From assembly GCF_036013745.1 (NCBI RefSeq), contig NZ_CP107880.1, positions 7,812,001 through 7,876,000 of the forward strand: a DNA stretch of 64,000 bases. Direction: 5' to 3'. Within the stretch, counting starts at the first letter, position 1. Each line of letters starts with the position of its first letter. This document shows, piece after piece, positions 23,686 to 32,998 of this stretch. A program made the translations under genes and the position numbers. This DNA comes from Streptomyces sp. NBC_00483 (GTDB taxonomy: Bacteria > Actinomycetota > Actinomycetes > Streptomycetales > Streptomycetaceae). The notes beneath the pieces were generated by a model. The model had not been told where the DNA came from, searched no databases, and saw nothing but the letters and a program-made list of their open reading frames with translations.

Positions 23686-25344
23686 ATGAGCGATGACAGC
23701 GAACGCACACGAGGCGACGCGCGCCGCCCAGACCCCCCGGGTTCCGGTGAACGCCTCGCCGACTGGGCGGACGGCCGGCTCGGGATCTATCAACTCGCCA
23801 AGTCCCAGATGCGCAAGGTCTTCCCTGACCACTGGTCCTTCATGCTCGGCGAGATCTGCCTCTACAGCTTCATCATCCTCATTCTCACCGGCACCTATCT
23901 GACCTTCTTCTTCGACCCGAGCACCCAGGAAGTCATCTACGACGGCGCGTACGTCCCGCTCAAGGGCATCCGGATGACCCAGGCGTACGAGTCGACGGTG
24001 CGCATCAGCTTCGAGGTGCGCGGCGGGCTGCTGATCCGTCAGATCCACCACTGGGCGGCGCTCGTCTTCGTCGCCGGCATGACGGTGCACATGATGCGCG
24101 TCTTCTTCACCGGCGCGTTCCGCAAGCCGCGCGAGCTCAACTGGGTGTTCGGCTGGACCCTGTTGTTCCTCGGCATCATCACCGGCCTGACCGGCTACTC
24201 GCTCCCCGACGACCTGCTGTCCGGCACCGGCCTGAAGTTCGCGCAGGGCGCCGTGCTCTCGGTGCCGATCGTGGGCACGTACCTGGCGATGTTCCTGTTC
24301 GGCGGCGAGTTCCCCGGCGACGACTTCATCTCCCGGCTCTATCCGATCCACATCCTGCTGCTGCCGGGCATCATGCTGGGCCTGGTGGCGCTCCATCTGA
24401 TCCTGGTCTTCTACCACAAGCACACCCAGTTCGCGGGCCCCGGCCGCAGCGAGAAGAAGGTCATCGGAGCCCCCTTCTTCCCCATCTACGTGGCGAAGGC
24501 CGGTGGCTTCTTCTTCCTCGTCTTCGGGGTGCTCGCGGTCCTCGGCGCGGTGGCGACCATCAACCCGGTGTGGGCCTTCGGGCCGTACAGAACGGATCTC
24601 GTCACGACGGGCGCGCAGCCCGACTGGTACCTCGGCTTCTCCGAGGGGCTCATCCGCGTGATGCCCGCGTGGGAGATCAACGCCTGGGGCCACACGCTGC
24701 AGTTGGGCGTCTTCCTCCCGTTCACGCTGTTCCCGCTGATCCTGTCCTTCATGGCGGTGTATCCGTTCCTGGAATCCTGGATCACGGGCGACAAGCGCGA
24801 GCACCACGTGGCGGACCGCCCGCGCGACAAGCCGGTCAGGACCGGCATCGGCGTGGCCTGGCTGGCGCTGTACGCGGTGCTGCTGATCGGCGGTGGCAAC
24901 GACATCGTCGCGACACAACTGCACCTGTCGATCAACGCCATCACCTGGTTCGTGCGCATCAGCTGCTTCGTGGCACCCGTCCTCGCGTTCGTCGTCACCA
25001 AACGGATCTGTCTGGGCCTGCAGCACCGCGACCGTGACAAGGCGCTGCACGGCCGCGAGTCCGGGCAGATCAGGCGGTTGCCGCACGGCGAGTTCATCGA
25101 GGTCCACGAGCCGCTCACGCGCGCCGAGCTGTACACCCTCAACCAGCACGAGCAGCCCAGGGCCTACGAGTTGGGTCCACGGGTCGATGCGAACGGGGTG
25201 CAGCGGAAGTTCAGCATCCGGCAGCGGATACGGGCCCGGCTCGCCAAGGCGATGTTCGGCCCCGGCACGTACGTACCGAAGGCGACGCCCGAGGAGTACC
25301 AGGCGCTGCACTCGGGGTGGCACGAGTCGGAGCGGGTGGACTGA
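23686..25344 (+). CDS. Cytochrome bc complex cytochrome b subunit (QcrB-like, stand-alone)
   Basis: 552-residue membrane protein of the actinobacterial QcrB type. It has about nine hydrophobic segments. The histidines for two b-haems are seen in IRQIHHWAALVF...MTVHMMRV (His121/122, His135) and YPIHILLLPG...ALHLILVFYHKH. The Qo loop has PDWY where many organisms have PEWY; an Asp is usual in actinobacteria. A long hydrophilic C-terminal tail of about 130 residues is present. Unlike the normal qcrCAB operon, no Rieske protein, cytochrome c or oxidase gene is nearby, so this is a paralogue. The GGGGAG site before the ATG is good. Confidence 0.9.
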   Translation: MSDDSERTRGDARRPDPPGSGERLADWADGRLGIYQLAKSQMRKVFPDHWSFMLGEICLYSFIILILTGTYLTFFFDPSTQEVIYDGAYVPLKGIRMTQAYESTVRISFEVRGGLLIRQIHHWAALVFVAGMTVHMMRVFFTGAFRKPRELNWVFGWTLLFLGIITGLTGYSLPDDLLSGTGLKFAQGAVLSVPIVGTYLAMFLFGGEFPGDDFISRLYPIHILLLPGIMLGLVALHLILVFYHKHTQFAGPGRSEKKVIGAPFFPIYVAKAGGFFFLVFGVLAVLGAVATINPVWAFGPYRTDLVTTGAQPDWYLGFSEGLIRVMPAWEINAWGHTLQLGVFLPFTLFPLILSFMAVYPFLESWITGDKREHHVADRPRDKPVRTGIGVAWLALYAVLLIGGGNDIVATQLHLSINAITWFVRISCFVAPVLAFVVTKRICLGLQHRDRDKALHGRESGQIRRLPHGEFIEVHEPLTRAELYTLNQHEQPRAYELGPRVDANGVQRKFSIRQRIRARLAKAMFGPGTYVPKATPEEYQALHSGWHESERVD

Positions 25345-25362
25345 GGGGCGAACCGAGCGGGA

Positions 25363-25390
25363 GGGGCCGGTCCACGCGTGGACCGGCCCC
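25363..25390. terminator. Perfect palindromic terminator between convergent genes
   Basis: A perfect 28-base palindrome starts with GGGGCCGGTCCACG at 25363, and the CCTTGCTG that follows is weakly U-rich. It sits between the QcrB-like stop and the GH31 stop and can end transcription from both sides. Confidence 0.75.
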
Positions 25391-25397
25391 CTTGCTG

Positions 25398-28058
25398 TCA
25401 GGTACTTACGTGCACCGTAAACGCCTTGCCCGTCGGCAGCTGCGCCGTGCGGACCGTCGTCACATGCGTCTTCTCGTCGTACGACCATGAACTCCCGGAC
25501 AGAGGGCGTCCGTTCACGGTCACCCGGTCGGGCGCCCCGCCACCGTGCACCGTGAAGGTGTAGGCGCGCTCGCTCACCTTGCCCGCGTAACTGCCCTTAC
25601 TGGCACCGACGTTGATGACCGAGCCGCCCCGCTTGCCGGTGTCGACGGTCACGCGCTGCGTGGCCGACGCGCCTTCCTTGAACTTGCGGGTCACGCCGTC
25701 GTCCTCGTACAGGGTGTACGTGCTGTGGCCAGGCTCCGACGCGTAGACGTCATAGCCCAGTTGGCCCTTGTCGCGGTTCTTCCACGACGTCGTCCCCTTC
25801 GGCCACATCGGCACGATCGCCCCGGACTTCACGAAGAGCGGGAGCGTGTCGATCGGGGCGTGGTAGCCGTCGACGGTGGTCGGGCCCTTGTACTGCTTGC
25901 CCGTCCAGTAGTCCGTCCACGTGCCCTTCGGCAGATAGATGCCGTCGCGGGTGTCGGAGTCCTTGTAGACCGGAGCGACGAGGAAGTCGTCGCCCGCCAG
26001 GTACTCGTACTTGGCTTGCCCGCCAAGGGTGTTGGCGTCGCCCGGGTACTCCAGCCACAGCGGTCGTACGCCGCCGACGCCCGTGTCCGAGGCCTGCTTG
26101 GCGAGCGTGTAGAGATACGGCATCAGGCGCTCGCGCAGCTGCAGATACTTGCGGTTGATGGAGGTGTACGGCTCGCCGTCCACCCACGGCTGCTGGTTGA
26201 TCTTCTCGCCGGTGGTCATGTCACGGGCCCAGCCGTCCATCGTCATGACGGCCGGCAGGAACGTCTTGGCCTGTAGATCACGCGCGTACATCTTGGCGTC
26301 GTGGGAGTAAATGGAGCCGATGTCGCCGGTGTTGTAGGCGATGCCGGACATCGTCGCTCCCGCGTACGTCGGGATCTGCCAGCGCACGAAGTCCCACGAC
26401 AGCTTCTGGTCGCCGGACCACAGGACGCCGCATCGCTGGGCGCCCGCCCACGACACCGGCATCCAGACGAACCCGCGGGCGTCGCTGTTGTCCTCGATTC
26501 CGGCCTTCGCCTTGTCGCAGGCGTCGAGGGCCATCCCGTAGCCGTTGCCGACCCAGGCGACGTCGAGTTTGGCGACGCGCTGGCCCGCCTTCACCTGGTC
26601 GGCGAGCTTGTCGATGCCGTCCTGCGTCCACAGCCCGAGCTCGGCATTGTGGTCCTGGAGGCCCTTGGCGGTCTCGGCGAGGTTCTCGTACCCGCAGCCG
26701 TACCCGTCGTTGACCAGCATCCAGCCGAGTGGCATCTGGTGGTTCACATACCCGTCGGCGACCTTCAGGGAGTCGAGGGTGTGGCGCTCGCCCTGGTTGG
26801 CGTTGTGCAGATAGCAGTCGGCGTCGCCGGGTTCGAGGCCGTAGACCGGCGGCATGAACGGCTTGCCGACCAACGACGTGTACTTGCCGATGACCTTCTT
26901 GGCGTCACCGAGGAAGTAGTAGGCGTCCAGGCGTCGTTCCTGCTGGCCCGTGTGGACCGAGGGGCCGAAGTCGTAGACACCAGGGGCGAAGGTGTTCCGG
27001 TAGGCGCCGTAACCGGCCGAAGAGAGGTAGAACGGCTGGGAGTTGGGATAGCCGCCCTCGTCCCAGTCGGTGTTGTTGGCGACGTGGACGGTCTTGTCGC
27101 GGTGGGAGAAGCTGCCGTTCTGCTCACCGCCGCCGAAGAACTGCTCGTCCTTCGCACGCTCCAGACTCTGCCGCATCCCGCCGGTGGACCAGCGCAGCGG
27201 CCTGTCCTCCTGCCAGATCCGCGTCCTGTTGTCGGCCTTGTAGAGCCCGAAGCGGAGCGGCTTCTTGTAGACGCGCAGAACGGCGTCGGCGGAGCGGATG
27301 CCGTAGTAGGCGCCCGCGTCGAAGGACGTCGTGTGCGTGTCGGGGGCGGGCTGCTTGTGCACGATCTGGTCGCCTGCCGGATCACTGAAGTCGCCCGACG
27401 GGTCGGCCTGCAACCGCAGTTGACCACCCTTCAGGAAGTCGGCCTTCGCCTTCAGGTCCCCGGCGGCGATCGTGTAGCTGCCGTCGTCCCCCTTGAAGGA
27501 GGTGAGGTTCCCGGCGTCCGTCGTCTCGGGCAAGTAGGCCTTGCCGACGAAGGAGTTGTCGTGCACGTCGTACGGGACGACCACCACGTGGTACGTGCCG
27601 TCCGCCTTCGGGATGACCGTCGCCTCGGGGTCGGCGGTGCCCGCGCTCGACGCCACCTGCTTGCCGGCGTCGTCGTAGACGTACATGTCGAAGTCGTCCT
27701 TGGGCTGCTTCGCCCACTCGACCGAGACCGGCACGCCGCCCTCGGGGTTGTCGTCCCAATACCCGTCGGGGACCGCCACCTTGAGGTCGAAGCGGTCGCA
27801 GGTCTTCCCGTCCGGATCCTCGGCCGCCGACGGACACTTCTTGGGGTCGTCGACCGTTCCGGACGCGTAGGTGGGGCTCTGCCAGGTGACGCTCTTGTGC
27901 TCGGCATCGAGCACACCACTGCTCGGCGTGGCCGCGCCCGCTTCGTGCGCGGGGGCGGCGAGAAGCGCCGCCGCGAGCGCCGCGGTGGTCCATGCGGCCA
28001 GGGCGCGGGCTCTTCGGTGGGCTCTGGGATACGGCTGTTCTCGGTGCAGTCTTCGCAT
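25398..28058 (-). CDS. Secreted GH31 alpha-glycosidase
   Basis: 886 residues. Signal peptide about 1-42 ending near AGAA. Residues about 55-180 look like a calcium- or peptidase-associated beta-domain (DDFDMYVYDDAG). The GH31 catalytic barrel has the nucleophile Asp499 in AKLDVAWVG and the acid/base Asp550 in GVLWSGDQ. C-terminal beta-domains follow (DUF5110-like, TLYEDDG). Specificity could be alpha-glucosidase, alpha-galactosidase or transglucosylase and cannot be fixed by eye. It is divergent from a secreted GH63-like enzyme with 137 bases between, so the two probably act on the same alpha-glycan outside the cell. Confidence 0.87.
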   Translation of the reverse strand: MRRLHREQPYPRAHRRARALAAWTTAALAAALLAAPAHEAGAATPSSGVLDAEHKSVTWQSPTYASGTVDDPKKCPSAAEDPDGKTCDRFDLKVAVPDGYWDDNPEGGVPVSVEWAKQPKDDFDMYVYDDAGKQVASSAGTADPEATVIPKADGTYHVVVVPYDVHDNSFVGKAYLPETTDAGNLTSFKGDDGSYTIAAGDLKAKADFLKGGQLRLQADPSGDFSDPAGDQIVHKQPAPDTHTTSFDAGAYYGIRSADAVLRVYKKPLRFGLYKADNRTRIWQEDRPLRWSTGGMRQSLERAKDEQFFGGGEQNGSFSHRDKTVHVANNTDWDEGGYPNSQPFYLSSAGYGAYRNTFAPGVYDFGPSVHTGQQERRLDAYYFLGDAKKVIGKYTSLVGKPFMPPVYGLEPGDADCYLHNANQGERHTLDSLKVADGYVNHQMPLGWMLVNDGYGCGYENLAETAKGLQDHNAELGLWTQDGIDKLADQVKAGQRVAKLDVAWVGNGYGMALDACDKAKAGIEDNSDARGFVWMPVSWAGAQRCGVLWSGDQKLSWDFVRWQIPTYAGATMSGIAYNTGDIGSIYSHDAKMYARDLQAKTFLPAVMTMDGWARDMTTGEKINQQPWVDGEPYTSINRKYLQLRERLMPYLYTLAKQASDTGVGGVRPLWLEYPGDANTLGGQAKYEYLAGDDFLVAPVYKDSDTRDGIYLPKGTWTDYWTGKQYKGPTTVDGYHAPIDTLPLFVKSGAIVPMWPKGTTSWKNRDKGQLGYDVYASEPGHSTYTLYEDDGVTRKFKEGASATQRVTVDTGKRGGSVINVGASKGSYAGKVSERAYTFTVHGGGAPDRVTVNGRPLSGSSWSYDEKTHVTTVRTAQLPTGKAFTVHVST

Positions 28059-28195
28059 GAGGTGCGTCTCCGCTCAGAACGACCAGCTGCTGTTTACTTG
28101 TGCTTGAAACTCCTTGCGCGCGTGCACGATTACGCACAGAGTCAGGGTTGAAGATCCCGCTCACACAGGTTCATGTCAACAGGAAGTGCCGCCTC

Positions 28196-30385
28196 GTGAC
28201 CGCCCATCAGCCCGCACGCCGCCCCGCCCGCGCCGCCCTCGCCGCCCTCCTGCTCATCGGTGGAGCCGGTCTTGCCGCCCCGCCCGCGGCAGCCGCGCCG
28301 CGACCCTCGCCCGACTACGCCGACGTTCTCGACCTGCACGGCACCCCGAAGGCAGCGCTGCCGGGGGATGCCGAGGACAACAACGCCATCAGCACCTTCT
28401 CGGACCGAGGGGCCTGGCACTCCTACGCTCTGCCGAAGGCCGGGGACCGTGCCGCGTACGGCGGGTTCAGCGGGCCGCTCTACATCGCGCAGGAGTATCC
28501 GTGGTGGCTGAGCAAGTCGTTCAGCCGGATGCGGCTCAGCGAGGGCGGTCGCACGCTCGATCTCGCCGGCGGTGGCACGCCTCGCTTCACCTCGAAGCCG
28601 GGGCGTCTGCTCCAGTCGTACGACCTCGGGCGCGGGCTCACCCTCACCCTCGAGCTGCGGTTCGCCACCAACCGGACGGCCCTGGTGCGTGCGGAGGTGC
28701 GCAACAGAGGCTCAAAGGCCCGCACGCTCGGCGCCGACTGGAGCGGCAGTCTGCTGCGGCCGAAGAAGGCGCCCATGCACGACGCGCCCGCCCTGAAGTC
28801 CACCGGGCACGGCGTCGGCGTCGACTTCGCCAAGGTGCGGGAGAAGTGGGACTACCTCACCGACGGCACCGAGCGCTTCGAGGTCACGCACAAGGACCCT
28901 GTGCGGACGACCGTCGACGGTGACAAGTACCGGACCGAGGCCGCCTCCCCGGTCGCCCTCGCCCCCGGCGCCGCGCACCGCTTCGACTGGACGGAGTCGT
29001 ACACGTTCACCGATGCCGAGCGCACCCGCGAGGCGCGGCGGGCGCGCGCCGTGCTGGCCGCCCCGCAGGCGTACGCCACCGCCGGTGATGCCCGCTGGCG
29101 CGGCTACGTCGCCGGGGTCACGCGCGGGGTGCCCGCCGAGCGGCGCCGTACCGCCGTGAAGTCCCTGGAGACCCTCGTCACCAACTGGCGTTCCGCGGCA
29201 GGGCAGATCAAGCACGACGGCGTGACGCCCTCCATCTCGTACAAGTGGTTCACCGGCGGTCTGTGGGCCTGGGACAGCTGGAAGCAGGCCGTGGGAACCG
29301 CCCGCTTCGCCCCGGAGCTCGCCGAGTCGCAGATCCGGTCCATGTTCGACTGGCAGATCACCGAAGGGTCGAAGACCCGGCCGCAGGACACAGGGATGGT
29401 CCCCGACGCCGTCTTCTACAACGACCCCGCGCGCGGTGGCGGGAACTGGAACGAGCGCAACTCCAAGCCCCCGATGGCCAGTTGGTCCGTGTGGGAGGTG
29501 TACCGGAAGAGCGGAGACCGGTCCTTCCTGCGGGAGCTGTATCCGAAGCTCGCCGCCTACCAGGCCTGGTGGTACCGCAACCGGGACCACGACCACGACG
29601 GCCTCGCCGAGTACGGCGCCACCGTCGACCCCGCCAATGACTCGACCGAGGAGCGCCGCCTCGCCGCGGCCTGGGAGAGCGGCCTGGACAACGCGCCGCG
29701 CTTCGACGCGAAGCTCGGCACCTCCGTCGTCGCCAACCACGCAGCCGACGGCACCCTGCTCGGCTACTCGCTCGACCAGGAGTCCGTCGACCTCAACGCC
29801 TATCTCGCCCAGGACCAGGCCTACTTGGCACGCATCGCAGACGCGATCGGCCGCCCCGGCGAGGCCGCGAAGTGGCGGAAGAAGGCGGACGCCACGAACG
29901 CCGCCGTGCGGGCCAAGTTCTACGACCCGGCCGACGGCTGGTTCCACGACATCGCTCTGAAGGGCGGCGCGCCGCTCACCGACCGCGGTCGCGGCATCGA
30001 GGGCGCCGTCCCGCTGTGGACCGGCGCTGCCACCAAGGAACAGGCCGCGCGCGTGCGCCAACGCCTCACGGACCCAGGCGAGTTCGCCACCCACGTGCCG
30101 TTCCCGACGGTGTCGAAGGCGTCCCCGTACTTCGACTCGACGGCCTACTGGCGCGGACCCGTCTGGTTCGACCACGCGTACATCGCGCTGAGCGGACTGC
30201 GCCGGTACGGCTACACCAAGGACGCCGACGACCTCACCGGCAAGCTCCTCGCCAACAGCAAGGGGCTCACCGGGGACCGCCCGATCCAGGAGAACTACGA
30301 CCCGCTGACCGGCGCCCCGCTCAACTCGCCGAACTTCAGCTGGTCGGCATCGCTGCTGCTGCCGATCCTGTCCGGCGAGCAGTGA
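28196..30385 (+). CDS. Secreted GH63-like (YgjK/MGH-type) glycosidase
   Basis: 729 residues from the GTG at 28196 (GGAAG upstream). Signal peptide about 1-31 with AAA end. An N-terminal beta-sandwich (to about 270) precedes an (alpha/alpha)6 barrel with KWFTGGLWAWDSWK, AAWESGLDNAPR (probable catalytic Asp near 496) and RPIQENYDPLTG (probable catalytic Glu near 698). This is the arrangement in E. coli YgjK and mannosyl-oligosaccharide glucosidases. It probably removes alpha-glucosyl residues such as kojibiose-type linkages. Divergent from the GH31 gene. Confidence 0.83.
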   Translation: MTAHQPARRPARAALAALLLIGGAGLAAPPAAAAPRPSPDYADVLDLHGTPKAALPGDAEDNNAISTFSDRGAWHSYALPKAGDRAAYGGFSGPLYIAQEYPWWLSKSFSRMRLSEGGRTLDLAGGGTPRFTSKPGRLLQSYDLGRGLTLTLELRFATNRTALVRAEVRNRGSKARTLGADWSGSLLRPKKAPMHDAPALKSTGHGVGVDFAKVREKWDYLTDGTERFEVTHKDPVRTTVDGDKYRTEAASPVALAPGAAHRFDWTESYTFTDAERTREARRARAVLAAPQAYATAGDARWRGYVAGVTRGVPAERRRTAVKSLETLVTNWRSAAGQIKHDGVTPSISYKWFTGGLWAWDSWKQAVGTARFAPELAESQIRSMFDWQITEGSKTRPQDTGMVPDAVFYNDPARGGGNWNERNSKPPMASWSVWEVYRKSGDRSFLRELYPKLAAYQAWWYRNRDHDHDGLAEYGATVDPANDSTEERRLAAAWESGLDNAPRFDAKLGTSVVANHAADGTLLGYSLDQESVDLNAYLAQDQAYLARIADAIGRPGEAAKWRKKADATNAAVRAKFYDPADGWFHDIALKGGAPLTDRGRGIEGAVPLWTGAATKEQAARVRQRLTDPGEFATHVPFPTVSKASPYFDSTAYWRGPVWFDHAYIALSGLRRYGYTKDADDLTGKLLANSKGLTGDRPIQENYDPLTGAPLNSPNFSWSASLLLPILSGEQ

Positions 30386-30397
30386 TCCGGAAGGCGC

Positions 30398-31534
30398 TCA
30401 GGACGCCGCGTACGTCCAGAAGTCCCGCATGATCTGCGGCGGCGTCGGCCCGCTCATCGCGAGCTGGGTCATCAGCACCGACACCGTCCCGGTCGTCGGT
30501 GTGAGGTGGGCGGCGGTGCCGGTGCCGCCCACCCAGCCGTAGCGGCCCGGCACGTTGTAGGGGTGGGTGCGGGTGACGTCGACGGAGCCGCCGAAGCCCC
30601 AGCCCTCGCCCTCCGTGAACAGGCCGCTCGCGGCGCGCTGTTCGGCGGTCAGATGGTCTGTGGTCATCAGCCGCACCGAGTCCGCGGAGAGCACGGAGCT
30701 GCCGTCGGCGAGCAGCATCCGGGCGAACGCCAGCCAGTCGTCGGCCGTGGAGACGAGCCCGCCCGCGCCGGAGGGGAACGCGGGCAGACTGCTCCACTGG
30801 CCGTCCGGGGCGTCGACGAGCTCGGCGCCGCCGTCGGCCGTGGGTACGTAGGCGCTGGTGAAGCGGTCGCGCTTGGCGGCGGGTACCTCGAAGCCGGTGT
30901 CGACCATGCCGAGCGGCTCGAAGATCCGCTCGGCGAGGAAGTCAGGGAGCGAGCTGCCCGTCATGCGGGAGATCAGTACGCCCTGGATGTCCGAGCCGAC
31001 GTTGTAGAGCCAGACGTCGCCGGGCTGGTGCAGCAGCGGCACTCCGGCGAGCGAGGCCAGCCAGGTGTCCGGCTCGGGGACCCGCTGCGGGTGGTGCGGG
31101 TCCATCAGCGCGAACAGCGGCTGCACGGCCGGGAGGGAGAAGTCGGAGGGGAAGCCCCAGCCCGCCCGGAAGGTGAGTAGGTCCTCCACGGTGATCGGGC
31201 GGGCCGCCGGGACCACGTCCTCGATCGGGCCGGCCGGATCGCGCACCACGTTCGGCGCGGCGAGCTCGGGAAGCCAGTGCGAGAGCGGCGAGTCCAGGGC
31301 GATGCGGCCCTCCTCGACGAGCGTCATGAGGGCCGCCGCCACGATCGGCTTGGTGATCGACGCGATCCGGAAGATCGAGTCGCGGGCCATCGGCGTCCCG
31401 CCCTCGGTGTCGGTGTGGCCGACGGCCGCCACCTCGACCCGGTCGCCGCGGGCCACGAGCCCGACGGCCCCCGGCACGGGACCCTTCGACACGTGTGGGG
31501 CCAGGACCTCGGTCAGGCCGGTGCTCTCGGTCAT
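30398..31534 (-). CDS. Beta-lactamase-family serine hydrolase
   Basis: 378 residues of the class C beta-lactamase/esterase EstB-like fold. The catalytic SxxK motif is FRIASITKPI near residue 70, the YxN motif is VWLYNVGSDI, and a GWVGGTG near the C-terminus replaces the KTG box. No signal peptide, so it is probably a cytoplasmic esterase or D-amino-acid peptide hydrolase rather than a resistance enzyme. The ATG at 31534 has GGAGG 8 bases upstream. It follows the nitroreductase-like gene in the same direction after 75 bases and may be cotranscribed with the dioxygenase genes. It ends 12 bases from the convergent GH63-like gene. Confidence 0.87.
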   Translation of the reverse strand: MTESTGLTEVLAPHVSKGPVPGAVGLVARGDRVEVAAVGHTDTEGGTPMARDSIFRIASITKPIVAAALMTLVEEGRIALDSPLSHWLPELAAPNVVRDPAGPIEDVVPAARPITVEDLLTFRAGWGFPSDFSLPAVQPLFALMDPHHPQRVPEPDTWLASLAGVPLLHQPGDVWLYNVGSDIQGVLISRMTGSSLPDFLAERIFEPLGMVDTGFEVPAAKRDRFTSAYVPTADGGAELVDAPDGQWSSLPAFPSGAGGLVSTADDWLAFARMLLADGSSVLSADSVRLMTTDHLTAEQRAASGLFTEGEGWGFGGSVDVTRTHPYNVPGRYGWVGGTGTAAHLTPTTGTVSVLMTQLAMSGPTPPQIMRDFWTYAAS

Positions 31535-31609
31535 CGGGCGATCCTCCAATGCGTACGGGTGCCGTGGCGTGTTCGCGTGAGCGTACAGAGGAAGACCGCC
31601 TGGACCGGC

Positions 31610-32998
31610 TCAACTCATCGGCTCCCCGTCCCAGAGCGTGTCGTGCGCGCGGTGCGCGTCGGTGAGCCCGTTCGTGAAGAAGCGCTCGTAGTACTCGCCC
31701 TCCACGTGGTGCGCCTGCAGCCAGACCCCCGGTACATGGATGGCGTCCGTGTGCGCGGGGAAGCGGCGGTGCGTGGCCAGGATGTACGTACAGATGTCGC
31801 GGGCGCAGTCGATGACGCGCTCGTCGTACTCGCTGGCCTCGGCGAGATAGCGCTGGCCGTAGTCCTCCTTGTAGATGCGGGAGAAGACGTCCTTGTCGCC
31901 GTACGTGCCACCGGTGCCGAACTTGGCGTCGACGATCGCGTCGACCGCGTCCGACATCGAGGCGTGCGTGGGCGGGCAGGCGGCGGCGATCAGCGGTTCG
32001 CCGGTCGCCGGGTCGGCCAGGCCCACCGGGTGCGAGCGCAGGTTCGCGTACTTGGGCAGCGGGACGTGCCAGCGCCACAGGTCGGCGAGGCGCCAGCGCG
32101 GCGTGACGAAGGTGAAGCCGAGCATCCTCCCGTACGTCTTCGTGAACTTGGGGTCTCCCATGGCGATCGCCGGGTTGATGGAGGCGTGGATCCAGGCGCC
32201 GAGGCCCATCGCCTCCGCCGTCAGCATCACCGTCTGGAGGAGCAGGTCCGCCTCGATCTGGGTGCGCATCGGGCCGAGCGCGCCGAGCGGCAGCTTCAGG
32301 TCCTTGTTGAGGAACCCGTTGTCGACCCACTTCTTGACGCCCGCCGCCCGGTACAGATTGCGGTCGTCGACGAGCGTCGGGCGCGCTCCGTCCGGCTGCG
32401 TGAGCAGGTACATCAGGGCGTTGATGTACTGGTGCGAGAGGTCGACGACCGGGAACAGGACGGTCGTCCCCGGCAGGTTGGACAGGAAGCGGTTGGAGTC
32501 CAGATAGGCCGGAAAGTCGCGCAGGCCCTCGGCGACGTCCAGGCGGTGGTCGAGGACCTTCACCTTCGACTGCGCGGCCCGCTCCACCAGGGCCTTTGCG
32601 GTGAACGGCTCGTGCGGCGCCGCCGGCAGCTTGCGCAGGAAGTACGTACCGCTGTCGTTGATCAGGAAGAAGTACGTGCCCTGCGCGTTGTCGGGGCTGC
32701 CTGCCGTGCGGCCCGTCATGGTCAGGTTCGGCTTGGACATGATGGGCTTGCCGTCGCGCGGGTCCTCGAAGGGGCGGTCCGGCATCGTCAGGCCCGTCGA
32801 GCCGGTGACGGCGATCAGCAGCGCCTCCTCCAGCTCGCTCAGCGGCTGCGGCTCGTGCTTCGAGCTGTAGCTCATGGATCCGGCCGGCACCGACGCGCCG
32901 CGGGAGACCCGGTGGGTGCGGCGGCGCCAGATCGTCTTCAGGAGCGGGCGCGCGAGCAGGTCGTCGAGACCCTGGTGACCCGAGGACGCCTCAGCCAT
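31610..32998 (-). CDS. Nitroreductase-superfamily-like protein coupled to the dioxygenase fusion
   Basis: 462 residues, not confidently assigned. The N-terminal part (about 35-100) with SRGASVPAG and LSELEEALLIAVTGSTG, and LLLQTVMLTAEAMGLGAWIH at about 235-255, resemble the FMN-binding nitroreductase fold. The remaining 200 residues are not recognised. Its ATG at 32998 overlaps the stop of the haem fusion gene by 8 bases (a GTG at 33007 is an alternative), so the two are made together. A flavin reductase next to a lipid-oxidising enzyme would suit reduction of an enone or hydroperoxide, but that is inference. Confidence 0.62.
   Translation of the reverse strand: MAEASSGHQGLDDLLARPLLKTIWRRRTHRVSRGASVPAGSMSYSSKHEPQPLSELEEALLIAVTGSTGLTMPDRPFEDPRDGKPIMSKPNLTMTGRTAGSPDNAQGTYFFLINDSGTYFLRKLPAAPHEPFTAKALVERAAQSKVKVLDHRLDVAEGLRDFPAYLDSNRFLSNLPGTTVLFPVVDLSHQYINALMYLLTQPDGARPTLVDDRNLYRAAGVKKWVDNGFLNKDLKLPLGALGPMRTQIEADLLLQTVMLTAEAMGLGAWIHASINPAIAMGDPKFTKTYGRMLGFTFVTPRWRLADLWRWHVPLPKYANLRSHPVGLADPATGEPLIAAACPPTHASMSDAVDAIVDAKFGTGGTYGDKDVFSRIYKEDYGQRYLAEASEYDERVIDCARDICTYILATHRRFPAHTDAIHVPGVWLQAHHVEGEYYERFFTNGLTDAHRAHDTLWDGEPMS

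Noticed and set aside
23686..25344. PDWY in place of PEWY in the QcrB-like protein as a lost Qo residue
   Set aside because: An Asp at this place is usual in actinobacterial cytochrome b, so it is not a defect.
30398..31534. Antibiotic-resistance beta-lactamase
   Set aside because: It has SxxK and YxN motifs but no signal peptide and no normal KTG box, so an esterase/peptidase role is more likely.
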